Below, piece after piece: positions 1 to 10,626 of a stretch of 30,019 nucleotides of DNA. Each line of letters opens with the position of its first letter. Position 1 is the first letter of the stretch. The translations under genes were made by a program, and so were the position numbers. Below the pieces are notes generated by a model, which worked only from the letters and a program-made list of their open reading frames with translations, searched no databases and was not told the DNA's origin. The stretch spans positions 112,964-142,982 of the forward strand of contig NMRA01000194.1 of the NCBI GenBank assembly GCA_002633005.1. The letters run 5' to 3'. The DNA is from Phoronis australis (taxonomy: Eukaryota; Phoronida; Phoronidae).

Positions 1-71
1 CCCCCCCTTCCTCTCCGTATCTCTCTCAAATGTCGCGTAGTTTCTTATAGTTACTGAGTTCAACACATCAG

Positions 72-428
72 CTAAGGAAGTACAAGTTCAGTCTCTTCAC
101 GTGATAGCAAATTTATCGCTTTTATTTGAGTTTTTATCTCTTGCGTGATGCCTTGCGTTTCATTAAAACATACTATGTGTATTTGGATAGAAAAGAGTAC
201 CAAAACGCTGCAATATTCATTTGGGTTCTTGATTCCTACATGGAGGTAACAAGCGATACTTTTTTCATCCTCGGTCGGGGCCATAGTTGAACACACATTT
301 TTCCATGAGTAAATGTTTGGTGTTTCACAGACTACACACCTATTGTTATGTTCAATGGTAAAAGTATAATTAAACATGTCTACACATTTTGCGAAGTTCA
401 CGGGATCACACGTACAGACATGCGCCAT
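72..428 (-). CDS. Hypothetical cysteine-rich open frame, possible exon
   Basis: An ATG-to-TAG frame of 118 codons that I do not recognise. It has several cysteines in its first 80 residues, including CTC at residues 5-7 and a CVVC pair near residue 33, and sequons N-Y-T and N-E-T that would suit an extracellular protein. There is no convincing N-terminal signal peptide, so if real it may be an internal exon of a larger gene or a decayed repeat. No splice sites or neighbouring exons could be assigned. The length is more than usual for chance in AT-rich DNA, which is the main support. Confidence 0.3.
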   Translation of the reverse strand: MAHVCTCDPVNFAKCVDMFNYTFTIEHNNRCVVCETPNIYSWKNVCSTMAPTEDEKSIACYLHVGIKNPNEYCSVLVLFSIQIHIVCFNETQGITQEIKTQIKAINLLSREETELVLP

Positions 429-2159
429 GCGTGCGCATGAACACGCCGGTCACTAAACATTTATTGTGAATCTCTATATTGCTGAAAACATTAGTCATGA
501 CATGGTACATGTAGCATGAAAGTATGAGTCAGTTCTTGCGTTTAATTACGAAAATGCGTAGCCGAATTTAGCCCGGTGGTTGGCCAGACTTGCCCCAACA
601 TGGGCATGCTCAGCCTTTTGGACACGACCATTTCGAGTGCAAATTTTACTTTTGCAGTTGGGGTGAAATCATCAACTGCATATCCAAATGATTTTTTGTA
701 TGTGGTCAAATTATTTCCAATAGTGAATCTGTTAGACTTTGTTATAATTCCATTATTTTAAAATTGAGGTCGAACAAGCCCAGGCCTCTCCTACAGCTAA
801 TGCGGTAGGTTACATAAATTAATTAATAAAAGCAAACACTTATGATTTGTATGTGAAAACCAGTAACACAATTTTGAAAACCAAAAAGGTCGTCATGGCA
901 ACTAATGCAAATGACCCTGTTAACGGCCTTCTTAACAACATAAAAGATGATGAAAGCACACGCAATAAAATTAATTTTAAGAAACGTTAATATTTTGGCG
1001 TGATAAAAGGCATGCCCTAATTATCAGTACCACCAGGAACTCATCACCATTAGGGTAAAAACTTCCTGGTGTCTCTTAAATAATTTCAAAAATTCAATGA
1101 AGGGTTGCCATGACTTCGTAATATAAGCATTTTTATTAGAAACATTCAAGGCAAGGCCAGAGGCATTACTAAAGAGTGTTCACAGTCTTTTGTGGCAGCA
1201 CCGCGTGGTTCTTTGGATTGCTTTTTGTATCAATGTTTGCATCCTCGCAAAGATATGTTTATTATATTTCATGAACGAAATTCACCATTTGCTCGTTTTT
1301 GTTACAATTACAAATGACATCTTCTGCAAAAAGTGTTTCTGCACCAGCTTTCTTATCTTTGTACTCGAACTTATTTTTGACGTTTTCCGTTCAGCTTTTG
1401 TACGAACTCAAGATAAATGTTGATCATTTTCTTTTAATAGTTTAATAGTTTATTAGATAAAAAGTGATTACAAGACAATTTCGCACAGACATTTATCATT
1501 AGTTGTTACTAGTACATCTAGAGCTGACTGAGACACATCCATTCTTTTTACACAAACTCGAGGTGTTTATTTTCTTTAGCTCAAGTGCACTATCGTTTAC
1601 GTGGATGATAATTGTCTAATCCTAGTTTCCCCTTGAACCTAACATCAAAGCTATAATGTCGAGTCTGAACTCGAATTTAGAGCTTAATTACTCGAAATCT
1701 CAAGTTCTTACACGACTTTTTATCTCGACTTTACGGGTCCTCAAGTGCAAACGTGTACAAGTTACTCGTCTGTAAGTATGTATACTAAATTTAGAATACA
1801 GCGCTTGAGTTGGCAGAAGAACGGAATGGGAAGTGTGAGTTCCCGTTTAAACATTCAGACAGACCTCGGGGTCTGCTTGTGTTTTGTTGCAAGTCTAGTT
1901 AAGCTCGACGTAGGATCAGTCTTCTCTGCATGTTCCTTTCAAAATACCAAGAAATAGTTCTACGTGTAGAGCATATGCTCAAATGGCTTGAGAAAAGTGT
2001 GTCGTCATATAATCAGACATGGAAAGACTTTTTCCACATTCCCAAAAATACCCATGATGCATGAGCGCACCCAGGGAGGGCTTGAGAAGTTCGAACGAGC
2101 CCCCATTTGGCGAAGAGGGCAAAAAAGTCCGCCCCAGAGAGACATAAAGCCCGAGAAGA
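429..2159. other. Intergenic stretch without a recognisable gene
   Basis: Only short, mutually overlapping open frames with no recognisable motif. One clear structure is a hairpin with 9-bp perfect arms, CACCAGGAA at 1031-1039 and TTCCTGGTG at 1063-1071. Otherwise AT-rich sequence with nothing I can name. Confidence 0.5.
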
Positions 2160-2335
2160 CGAGACAAATGTCCACTCAAGTCCGTTAAAAGGCACAAACG
2201 CACAATTCACAGCATGAACGTGGTACCCCGTTTTTTAATCCCCCCGTTTTCTTTGTTAGTAAAAGGTCCACGTCGCCAGAAATTTGAGCCCCCATATTTA
2301 AGGCTGGGTGCGCGCATGTAATGCCTATTACTATT
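2160..2335 (+). repeat. Diverged interspersed repeat, copy 1
   Basis: Direct-repeat relationship with 17618-17797. Both start with GAGACAAA-GTCCACT, share the AATTCACAGC block, a GTACCCCGT block and a GTAAA-GGTCCAC block, and end with CCCCCATATTTA-GGCTGG-TGCGCGCATG. Several indels separate them, so this is an old interspersed family. No open frame or terminal inverted repeat was seen, and the class is unknown. Confidence 0.6.
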
Positions 2336-3560
2336 GTTTCCAAATCATGCCTATTGTCTTTGCTGTGAAACATTACCTTTTTAATTTCTAATTTATTTCA
2401 GAATACGCAAATCAATAATTACAGAAGACGTATGTTCGGCCACGTAATGTGGCCAACAGGTAGCGTGCAGACCAGATTTAAAAATGTTTGCGATGAATAA
2501 CATGCTGAAACATTATCATGAAGGTAATACTGTTTTGGTCCACTTCAACCAGTTTTCAAGTGCTAGTAAAATGGAATTATTTAAGTTGCCAGCACTCCAA
2601 GCACTGTGATTTAATGTTGAAGTCTTTACCCACAAAATAACCACAGTTTGTTTCCAGAAGATAGCAGACTCAGTTACTGATTGTAACAACAAAAGATTCT
2701 GAAGTGTAATCAGTTTTTGAGGTGTGGTAATCAGCGCAGGATGATTGATGACATCGAGAATAGTGGAGAGAAAAGTTGAACGGGTCTGTGGATTCGTAAC
2801 GCATAACACCAGAAATATCTGACATAGGCAGTGCGCATGCCCAACAAGAAGCTTACTATTCCGCCACAGAAATACCCACAAGGAGGGGTTTTCCAAGGAA
2901 ATTTGATTTAGGGGAGACAACTCTACAATTTGCCTATAGCTAGCGAGAAGAAGATAGACTTGTTAATGCATCATGTTGAATATTGGAGAGATTGGTGAAG
3001 ATTTTTTGGTGACCTTTAAAGTTTGAGATTTGCCCATGTTGATGGTACACAGCCAATCGCCTGGAAGGCAATATTTGAGCGCAAATCCATTTTCAAATCA
3101 ATTGAGTGGAGAGTATAACTCAGGTCCCTTGTTTGCCGATAGCGGTCACGAACAGTGTGACCAAGATATCACAAATGCAGTTTTTTCGAGGGAATTTTCT
3201 AAAAAAAAAACGGTGTCCAGTGGGGTGTTGAAAACGGGCAGACGCCAGAAATGTGAAAAAGCAGTCATTTATTGTTTCGTGCTCTGTAATACGATTTGCA
3301 AGCTCTAATGAGGAAGATTTAGCTCGGCATGTAAATGTTCATAACCACTTCTTTGGCAACAAGCAGTTGGTCATGTATTTTGCTAAAAAACTGAATTCCC
3401 AAATTGTTGCACAGAGAGCACTCCATGAGACGCAGCTAGGTTAAGGTTGTCCTAGTTTTTGAACCCTAAATTGCTGTTGTTTTTTTTAATTTATGCTGTA
3501 TTTGAAGATACAACATTTATTAGAAAATAGAACTCATACCTATAGACGGATCCGTAACAT
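2336..3560. other. Intergenic stretch, no supported gene
   Basis: Several open frames overlap here on both strands (minus 2516-2920, plus 3030-3444). None starts with a usable ATG, and none shows a family signature I can name. The stretch may be a worn-out mobile element, since frames change over short distances, but no conserved motif supports a class. Confidence 0.4.
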
Positions 3561-3830
3561 ATGTCGAGATTATGGGGACACGACCCCAATTTTCAAAGGA
3601 CAAACCTTAATGATAGCCTTGCGAGGCGGATTACGTTAATTTTCGAAGGACAAACCCTCGTGAGAGCCCTGAAAACGACATGTAGGTGCCGATTTTTATC
3701 GTGTGCGGAAGCCGGGGAGCCCTGGGCCCCCTCGGACCCCCCTCCCCCTAAATCCACCACCTATGCAGCATGCCGTTTCATAGGCGTTTCCAGGGGGGTC
3801 AAAGGGGTCCGGAATCCCTTTTTCCTTTGA
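3561..3830. repeat. GC-rich repeat-like segment with C-run and G-run arms
   Basis: The segment is much richer in GC than its surroundings. It contains a C-rich block at about 3721-3750 and a complementary G-rich block at about 3793-3812 with GGTCCGG, so it can fold on itself. An internal near-duplication (ATTTTC-AAGGACAAACC at about 3588 and 3640) is also present. It has the feel of a non-autonomous element, but no terminal repeat pair or target duplication could be fixed. Confidence 0.4.
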
Positions 3831-3921
3831 TTTTAGTGATATCACATGGGCACACTTCCTCCGAACTGTTTCTTCCACATTTACCGTCTGCTTTGTGGAT
3901 GCTTGATGAGTTTACAATTTT

Positions 3922-4134
3922 TCACTCGACTTTGCACACGGCGACCTGCGCGGCCAAGGCCGATTTGTGGACAACGTCTGCTACACACCTGAAACCAGAT
4001 TTCATTAATTCAATGTCAATTTCTGCTTCCTCAACGATTATATCTCCTAAACACATTGCCGTGCTTGCAAAAGCGTCTTTGTTGCGCTGGGGTTTCCACA
4101 TGACAGAGTTTACTTTCTTTGCCGTTCTCAGCAT
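3922..4134 (-). CDS. Short hypothetical open frame
   Basis: The minus-strand frame is open from about 4221 to 3922. Its first ATG is at 4134, giving about 70 codons. Composition is protein-like, with an acidic stretch around DIIVEEAEIDIEL, but no domain is recognised. An overlapping plus-strand frame of similar length exists, so this may be chance. Listed only because the stretch has no better explanation. Confidence 0.15.
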   Translation of the reverse strand: MLRTAKKVNSVMWKPQRNKDAFASTAMCLGDIIVEEAEIDIELMKSGFRCVADVVHKSALAAQVAVCKVE

Positions 4135-4740
4135 AATTTTCCAATTGAAGTCTATAAACCATGATATCTCAAATGACTCTGTGAGCCATTGACAAGTCCA
4201 TTTTGAAAACTTGTAAAGCAAATACGTTACGAATAGTTCGACGTCACCAACACGTCAAATGCCAACATGATTTGAACTCATATAAGCCCCTGCACATCCA
4301 AAGCGTACACTTACTGGGAATTACCAAAAGTATAGGCCCTCCAAAAGTAAGAACGCCTATCGGCGTATTTTCGGAAAAATTTCATTAAGTACACCCATGT
4401 AAGTATTTTCGGTAGCTGCTAGCATATTTTGAAAATCAGATGGATTGTTCTAAAATGTGTATGCCATATTTTAATGTAAAATTTTGTTTGTTTTTGCGAG
4501 ACATTATAATTTGAGATCGCGATTTCATTCAAATGATTATCATTTCAGGAGATATTCGGTGATTTTGTTAGTAAATAACAGTATGAAGGACATTTTTAAC
4601 ACTGTGCTTATTGAATACGAAATAATCATGGACCAATAAAATACATGCTAGCCTGTGAGATACACTATAACGTGCGTTTTTATTTAAAAATCGGAGTATG
4701 TCAGCAGCAAATTTTCCTTGAGACAAGATGAAGTTTTTTA

Positions 4741-4792
4741 TGTGTGCGCACGTGCGCGCGCCTGTGTGTGTGTGTGTGCGTGTGCGTGTGTG
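4741..4792. repeat. GT/GC-rich dinucleotide microsatellite
   Basis: Interrupted run of TG and CG dinucleotides, including a central TGTGTGTGTGTGTG tract. It lies immediately upstream of the duplicated block that carries the small signal-peptide open frame. Confidence 0.9.
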
Positions 4793-5080
4793 ATCGAGTC
4801 CTTGTCTATATGATGTCTTCGTGATTACCTTTATGGATTTTCCCTGAAGATGTCTCATGAGAGACGAAGTACCCGACAATTGCACTGTGTATTTTCTCGT
4901 AAAATGATTTGAATATGAAATCTGTAATATTGACTTTTTGTGCTTTCCTCACTGTCATGAGCCTAGGAAATTTTTTACATCAACCGACGCCTAGGCGAGA
5001 TCATCCTACCGCCAATCTATTAAGGCCATTAAAAAGAAATGGAACGTCGTGTTCAACAAAACTTTAAAAAATCACTTATG
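4788..5080 (+). repeat. Duplicated block, arm 1 of a 3.1-kb-spaced inverted repeat
   Basis: Matches the reverse complement of about 8230-8560. Shared landmarks include GTGTGATC-AGTCCTT, CTGAAGATGTCTC, the block TTGCACTGTGTATTTTCTCG, GATTTGAATATGAA and AATGGAACG-CG. Estimated identity is moderate, with several indels. The blocks carry the small open frames annotated separately. Confidence 0.8.
4915..5067 (+). CDS. Small putative secreted peptide, copy 1
   Basis: A 50-codon frame from ATG to TAA. It begins with a Met-Lys followed by a hydrophobic stretch over residues 4-18, which reads as a signal peptide, then a short basic region with two cysteines and no other membrane segment. A minus-strand copy at 8226-8441 shares the start, the leader and about 120 bases of sequence upstream of the ATG, so start and leader have been retained since duplication. 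A 1-base indel puts the two copies in different frames after residue 25, so one or both mature parts are probably damaged. I recognise no family. It could be a small secreted peptide or a repeat-borne frame. Confidence 0.4.
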   Translation: MKSVILTFCAFLTVMSLGNFLHQPTPRRDHPTANLLRPLKRNGTSCSTKL

Positions 5081-7980
5081 TTTGTTTAACAAAACTGGGT
5101 CATAAAGTGCTTGACACGGTTTCCTCCCTCTTTCCGAAAATATGCCCTGGCGTTTACTCGGTTTTGCTTTAGGTTGCACAATAGCCACCCATGGGCCTAT
5201 TTTTGTAAATTCCCGGCACACACTGACCATATTTTTTTAACAGGATATGTTTTCACATCGGTGTGAACTGCCGCACGGGTCGTATTTTGGCGCGTAAAGC
5301 GCATAAATGACAAAACGTGTTTCGTAACTTTATATATATTTTGGCGTATCTTTAGCTTTCTTAAAACTGCAATTACATTGCACACGCATATGGAAAGCTA
5401 CATTCAGTCATTGCCATTGGTTGAAATCTGGGGTTACCCTTTCAGTTTACTGTTACGTAATATGGCGACCACCTTTGACTTGAATGGTTGCAATTTATTA
5501 AAACGGGCTGTGATCGAAGTAAACAAAATCAAGTGAACCCCGATCCAGTGGCTTCAGCCCACAACAAGAACTGTACATAAGGCGTGTGCAAATGGTGGCG
5601 ATGTGATCGGTATACTTCCGACTAAGGCATACACCGTTATTGATGCCCACACACGGATCTCTGTGTGTCGTTCATCATGTTTCCACAGGGTCACTTTTCA
5701 GAATAGGTGGCTCTGTGTCAGAGGGTAGGAGCTTTGTAGACGCAAGAATCACGTGAGTCATTTGCAGTCATGGCGATATCTTGCGCGAAGTCTTCCGTGG
5801 TCGTGTGTTTTCGTGAAGTTCTTGGGTCTACGGAACGCACGCCTGGGTTGAGTTAAGTAGCTGTCTCGCTGCTAGAAAGTCTAACCCAAATCACGTGTTC
5901 TAATTTATAATACACGGTAATGTCTCGTGTAATCTTGCGACGTTTTGCTTTTCTGGTGAGGTCCTAGCGTTTTTGGACTCTACCCTGGTCGACAACACCG
6001 CACTTTGCTCAGCGCCACCTTTTAGACATCGAGGAAGGTATTAGCAATTGGCCGAAGTCTTCTGTGGGTTACTATACATTCTGGGAAGAAAAAATTAATT
6101 TCGTCATGTCAGTTATTCTTTAACATCCAGGTGACAATGTTTGGAGATAACACCACCCTTGTTTCATTTTGTAGCATGATGCAAAATTGGTGAAACGAAT
6201 GGAATAAGGAACTCGAGATCCACATGGATACCCAGAAGCAACACCACCAAGCAAAACTATCGTTCACTGCACATCTTCATTAAAGAGCACGCAAGAGGTT
6301 CAAAAGTGCCATTTACATTAGCACAGATATTTTTGAGAGTGCTCCCCGCGTCAGCGCATTCAAGGTTTCATTGACGCACCTTCATTGCTTAATTCGGGCA
6401 AACAGGTGCTCCCAACTCTTGAATAATCTGCACTAAATTCGGTCTCGAACTCAACAAGATGCAAAACAGAAGATCGAAACTGTGATGTCTGCGACCAAAA
6501 CAACGTTGGCGACATTTGGGTAACGTACTATGGAAATACGGATCTCAGCGGTGAGCCTATGTGTTTGGTTAAATTGACAAATCACTAAATAAATCGCGTA
6601 ACGTACTGACGTAGCAGACAACGTCACACATATTACAATGCTGCCTCCAAAAAATTTAATCGAAAGTGGCAGAAAATGCTGACGTGACCCAAGGGTTCTC
6701 TAGATTTGAGTCCTTGTGGGTCTAGTCAGCACATTCGTTGACGTCTTTTTTAAAAGCAGTATTCTATTCCATTTTTAAAAAAAGTAATGAAAACTGACCG
6801 TATTTTCGTTGAGAAACGTAGTGTACTACCCTTTGATAACCAAATATCACTCACTGATCTAGTTGCATTTCGCTCCGTTCAGCTGACTATAAAAACGAAA
6901 ATCAAACCAGGTCTTAAGCCCTCACAAAATCGTTCTCTACATCTCATCATGTTAGGATTCCAGTGTTTCAGTGAACAACAAGAATATCGATAACATCCGC
7001 GACAAAGGACAACGCTTAAAAGTCTATTGGGTTTGATCAACCTTAAAATTGCGCGTGTACCCGTTGCCTGTGACTTGAATTACCGGCTCAGTCGACAACA
7101 ATCCGATAATGTTTTGAACCCCAAAGTGCTTCAGTTAAGAATTCAGCATTAACAGGGCTAACCAAGCCACTTATGAGGATATAAGAAGTGTTAGTACGAC
7201 AATTTAAGTGACGTGTTATAAAAAAATAGAATGCAGTGTCTGCTGTTAGTTTTTGTTCAAATGATTTTTGCCTCCATCTTATTGAAGTGCCGAAGGGTGA
7301 TACCTCTGACTTTAGAATATGGCATCTCAATTATTTGGGGATTTTATGTTTTCTTGCAGAAGACATTATTAATTCCAAAATCCCTAATTTCTTAAGATTA
7401 TAAAAATGGCCCCAGGGCGCACCTTATCAATATTTCGCTGCAATACGAGGAATAAAACATGCATTCAACACTTAATTTGAGAAATGGACTTCATTGTAAT
7501 TCCATGTGACCTTAAAATGATGGTGGATTTTAGCGAATTTTAATAATTCAAATATCAACTTTACATTTCTTCTAAATTAAAACGACGTTAGTGAAAACCA
7601 TTAAAACATTCGTGCGTCATTGTTTCAAAGATTGATTATGATGATGACATTCAGCCTCACTGATCTTGACAAAGTGGTACTTTGATCGTGGCACATTATC
7701 AACACGTCTCGCGCTCCACTCAACTATTTATGAAAAATAATGAAATCTCATTTGAGCAAAAGTATCTGAGATTATACACATAACTGCTAATAACCCAGTA
7801 AATTTCTATTCATTATTTCTAAGTAGGGATGCGTTCATAATTACTCGGGTGTTGTTAAGTGGGAGCGTAATATCAAATTTTTGCCTTAAAGATAAATAAT
7901 TCCAGGCGGTCTGGTAACGGGAATCATTTTATTCTTCATTAATATATAGTTAAAATCGAACTGAGGGGATAGAGGCCTGG
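5081..7980. other. Long non-coding stretch with one recognisable repeat
   Basis: No open frame here carries a recognisable family signature. At about 5833-5985 there is a diverged relative of the small MITE at 19741-19881: both contain CACGTGTTCT, CACGG-AA, TCTCGTGTAAT/TCTCACGTAAT and end in AGGTCCTAGCGTT. The left terminus at 5833 is not the expected inverted repeat, so this copy is incomplete or rearranged. The rest is AT-rich sequence with nothing nameable. Confidence 0.5.
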
Positions 7981-7997
7981 CTCAAGGGTGTATGCCC

Positions 7998-8068
7998 TGG
8001 TGGAACTCGAACTCACGACTTTGAGTAAAGGAAACGGACACTCTAACGTTGACTCTTTTTCCTGAAGT
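7998..8068 (-). repeat. tRNA-derived SINE-like segment
   Basis: On the minus strand it reads like a worn tRNA: an A-box/D-arm-like GTTAGAGTGTCC, then a degenerate anticodon arm, then a B-box-like GTGAGTTCGAGTTCCACC close to the consensus T-arm. The 5' half is shortened and the cloverleaf is incomplete, so a working tRNA gene is unlikely. tRNA-derived SINE heads typically look like this. The body and tail of the SINE were not delimited. Confidence 0.5.
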
Positions 8069-8225
8069 TTTTAGTCACTTTCACGAAACAGATCGCAGGA
8101 CGCAGATAGCATACGCCAGAACCATCCCAACATACACAGGTTTTATGGTATGTATTAACTTGCAGCATGAAACACGAAATTTGGAATCGTGATTTTGGTA
8201 CCAGATTTCAGCATGGAGCTCAGAA

Positions 8226-8441
8226 TCAACCCATGCCATTATCATGGATCCGCCTGTCAAGTGCTGTCTTTTTTAAGACAAGTTTCGTTAAACGCGGCGT
8301 TCCATTCGTTTTAGTGGCCTTCATAGATAAACGCTCTAATTGGCGGTAAGCTGATCTCGCGTTAAGCGTCGGTTGGTGTAAAAGATGAGCCAGGCACATG
8401 ACAGTGAGGAAATAACAAAGAGTCAATATTACAGACTTCAT
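8226..8441 (-). CDS. Small putative secreted peptide, copy 2
   Basis: A 71-codon frame whose first 25 residues match the plus-strand copy at 4915 closely, including the Met-Lys start and hydrophobic leader (MKSVILT, FLTVM) and the LHQPT motif. After that point the two copies diverge because of a 1-base length difference, and a second 1-base difference follows near the shared AATGGAACG block. The frame is also open upstream of this ATG, but the conserved start in the other copy favours 8441. Family unknown. Intactness of the mature part is doubtful. Confidence 0.35.
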   Translation of the reverse strand: MKSVILTLCYFLTVMCLAHLLHQPTLNARSAYRQLERLSMKATKTNGTPRLTKLVLKKTALDRRIHDNGMG

Positions 8442-8611
8442 ATTCAAATCATGTAACGAGAAAATACACAGTGCAATTCTCCAGTGCTTCTTCTCGCACG
8501 AGACATCTTCAGAAAACATCATATAGATGAAGGACTTGATCACACAAATACATCATGACAACATCCGACCACAAACCACTTAACTTGACAAATAGACAAA
8601 TAGAGCGATTA

Positions 8612-8690
8612 TCAGTTAAGGCCATTAAAAACAAATGGAACGTCGTGTTCAACTAAACTTGTTTCAAAGCTGAAGTGATACTCTTTTTTA
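8612..8690 (+). repeat. Partial third copy of the peptide-block repeat
   Basis: The sequence GTTAAGGCCATTAAAAA-AAATGGAACGTCGTGTTCAAC matches 5019-5060 on the same strand almost exactly. It lacks the signal-peptide part. Lying just outside copy 2 in the opposite orientation, it suggests successive duplication and inversion in this interval. Confidence 0.7.
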
Positions 8691-8723
8691 AGAGTGAAAC
8701 GTGTTGTTTTCAAAGCTCCCTCC

Positions 8724-8753
8724 NCTCCCGCACCCCCCCCCCCCAACCCCCAG
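8724..8753. repeat. Ambiguous base and poly-C tract
   Basis: An N at about 8724 is followed within a few bases by a run of about a dozen C residues. Such runs often cause sequencing or assembly errors, so exact length here is unreliable. Confidence 0.9.
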
Positions 8754-9080
8754 GGATCAAATCGAAATTATGTTGTTGGTTGAAACTTCAATTTTTATAA
8801 TGCATATTTTGGTAACGACTATAATAGTTTGTGATTAAATCACATTCGTCATAAATAAAGCCATGTTTTGAGAGGTGAATAACTTAATTTTGATTCGCGT
8901 TTAGTTGGGCTCCAGGAAGCTGACCGTCTGAGGTGGATGTGTTTGGTGCGTTTTTGGTTGCCGAAACTGACAAGTTGATTTAAATATTGAAGTCGAATAC
9001 AATTTGAATACGGCGTCGTCTGTCTTTTGGTTGATGCCCAATTTCTGGAGTTAAAATAACACAATTTTTGTTAATATCCA

Positions 9081-9135
9081 TGCCGATGGTGATCATGACG
9101 ATGACGGTGGTAATGCCGATGGATGATGGTGACAA
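9081..9135. repeat. Degenerate GAT/ATG trinucleotide microsatellite
   Basis: Imperfect repeats of GAT/GGT triplets, such as GATGGTGATCATGACGATGACGG, just outside the left end of the large transposon. No open frame is associated. Confidence 0.7.
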
Positions 9136-9193
9136 TTGTCTTGTAAAATGCCACGTTTTTATAAAATGATCCCTGAAGATCTTAATAAACCGG

Positions 9194-9972
9194 GATCCCA
9201 GAGCTTTTTGGGCATGAAAAGGTAACCAATTTTCTTTGGTGCCACAGTGCTCTATGGGTATCCTGATGCTTGGAAATGACCGTCTGGCAGGTTCGCTCTG
9301 GTTGGTGTGGTCAGGGGAGACAAGAGAATGACACTCGAAAATTGAGCTAGATCAACTTTTCTGGTAACCACTTCAAACTGCCTTGGATAGCTACTACGTA
9401 ATCCACTGTATCAAAATTGGCCACTGCCACACAATTTCAGTGGTGGGGACTACCCGCCAGACGAACATACACAGGGTACAAAAATTGAGCTAGATCAATC
9501 CAAGAGGTAACCGCTTGAAACCAGTGGCAAAATATTCACCGTAAGCCCAGGTATCACGAATGAACACTGCCAGACAAATCTAGTGGTGGGTTACCCCAGC
9601 CAGACACGCCCAAATAAAAGAATTGAGCTAGATCAATCCATCAGGTAACCGTTTGAAACCAATTGCACGATGTTCAGCATCACTGAACATGGCACAAAAG
9701 TTAGATGCCAGACAATTTCTGCGGTGGGGTGCCCTTGCCAGACGATTATCAAAAAGGGCTAAAATTGAGCTAGATCAATCCAAGAGGTAACCGCACGAAA
9801 TCAGTTGCAAAATATTCACCGTATCCCCGGGTATAACGAATAAGCATTGCCAGACAAATCTAGTGGTGGGTTAACCCCGCCAGACATGCCCAAATACCCG
9901 AGTTGAGGTAGATCAACCCACCAGGTAACCGTTTGAAACCATTTGCATAATGCCCAGCAACACTCCACAAGC
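9194..9972 (+). repeat. Left terminal inverted repeat with subterminal tandem units
   Basis: Pairs with 16326-17079. After a unique outer 150 bp, it holds five units of 138-143 bp beginning at GAG(C/G)TAGATCAA near 9344, 9487, 9625, 9767 and 9905. Each unit has GGTAACC 15-20 bases later, and all but the last, cut short by the arm's inner end, also have TGCCA(G/C)ACAA, a GTGG block and a second GCCAGAC. Units alternate: 2 and 4 share CCAAGAGGTAACCGC, and 3 and 5 share AGGTAACCGTTTGAAACCA. Repeated subterminal motifs like these are often transposase-binding sites. Confidence 0.9.
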
Positions 9973-10626
9973 AACAACGCTGTGAGGCAATATCAAGTGG
10001 AGATTTGGTGCATGCCCGGTTGACCTTTTATGAGATGCCCCACTATCCCTATTCAAATGTACATACTCTAGTAATAATAAAAATAAATTGGTGAAACATA
10101 AACAAGAAGCTTTTTTTAGTTTAACTGCAAACCAGTCACGATTTCCAAAAAAAGATGATGCAAAATGATTGCATACCCCCTCACCCAACATGAATTCTTG
10201 GGGCCGTCGCAAGGATGATTGAGCACCGCATACCATGTCTATAATTAATCAATTTGAACGTGTTTTAATTGCACCATGAAGACATAAAGCGAACAGTTCT
10301 ATTATCCGAATGTCTGTGTCGGGCAAATAAAATGCTTATCAAACTAACTTAATTGAAAAACTATTAGGACTCGTTATTCCCGAGCAATGTGAATAACAAG
10401 TTTGCAACATGAACAGTGTATTATATTTACGTTACAGCTTTAAGACGACTATATGAAAAAATGTCAGGTGCCATAAAGGTTTTTTCACCCTTTTTGGAGA
10501 ACACCATACATGGATAACAAACACAAAAATATAAAAGGAGACTTGTTGCTATAACCAATATTCATCTCATTCCAATGAGCCAACTTATTCACTGTGCATG
10601 TTTTAGTCAAATCCAAAGGGCCGTAA

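Noticed and set aside
2516-2920. Minus-strand open frame of 134 codons
   Set aside because: First codon is TTG, no in-frame ATG near the start, no recognised motif, and composition resembles random AT-rich DNA.
3253-3444. Possible C2H2 zinc finger on the plus strand (SSNEEDLARHVNVHNH)
   Set aside because: The second cysteine and the normal F-to-L spacing are missing, and no second finger is present.
7998-8068. Functional tRNA gene
   Set aside because: The D-arm is shortened, the acceptor stem cannot be paired, and the anticodon arm is degenerate. A SINE head fits better.
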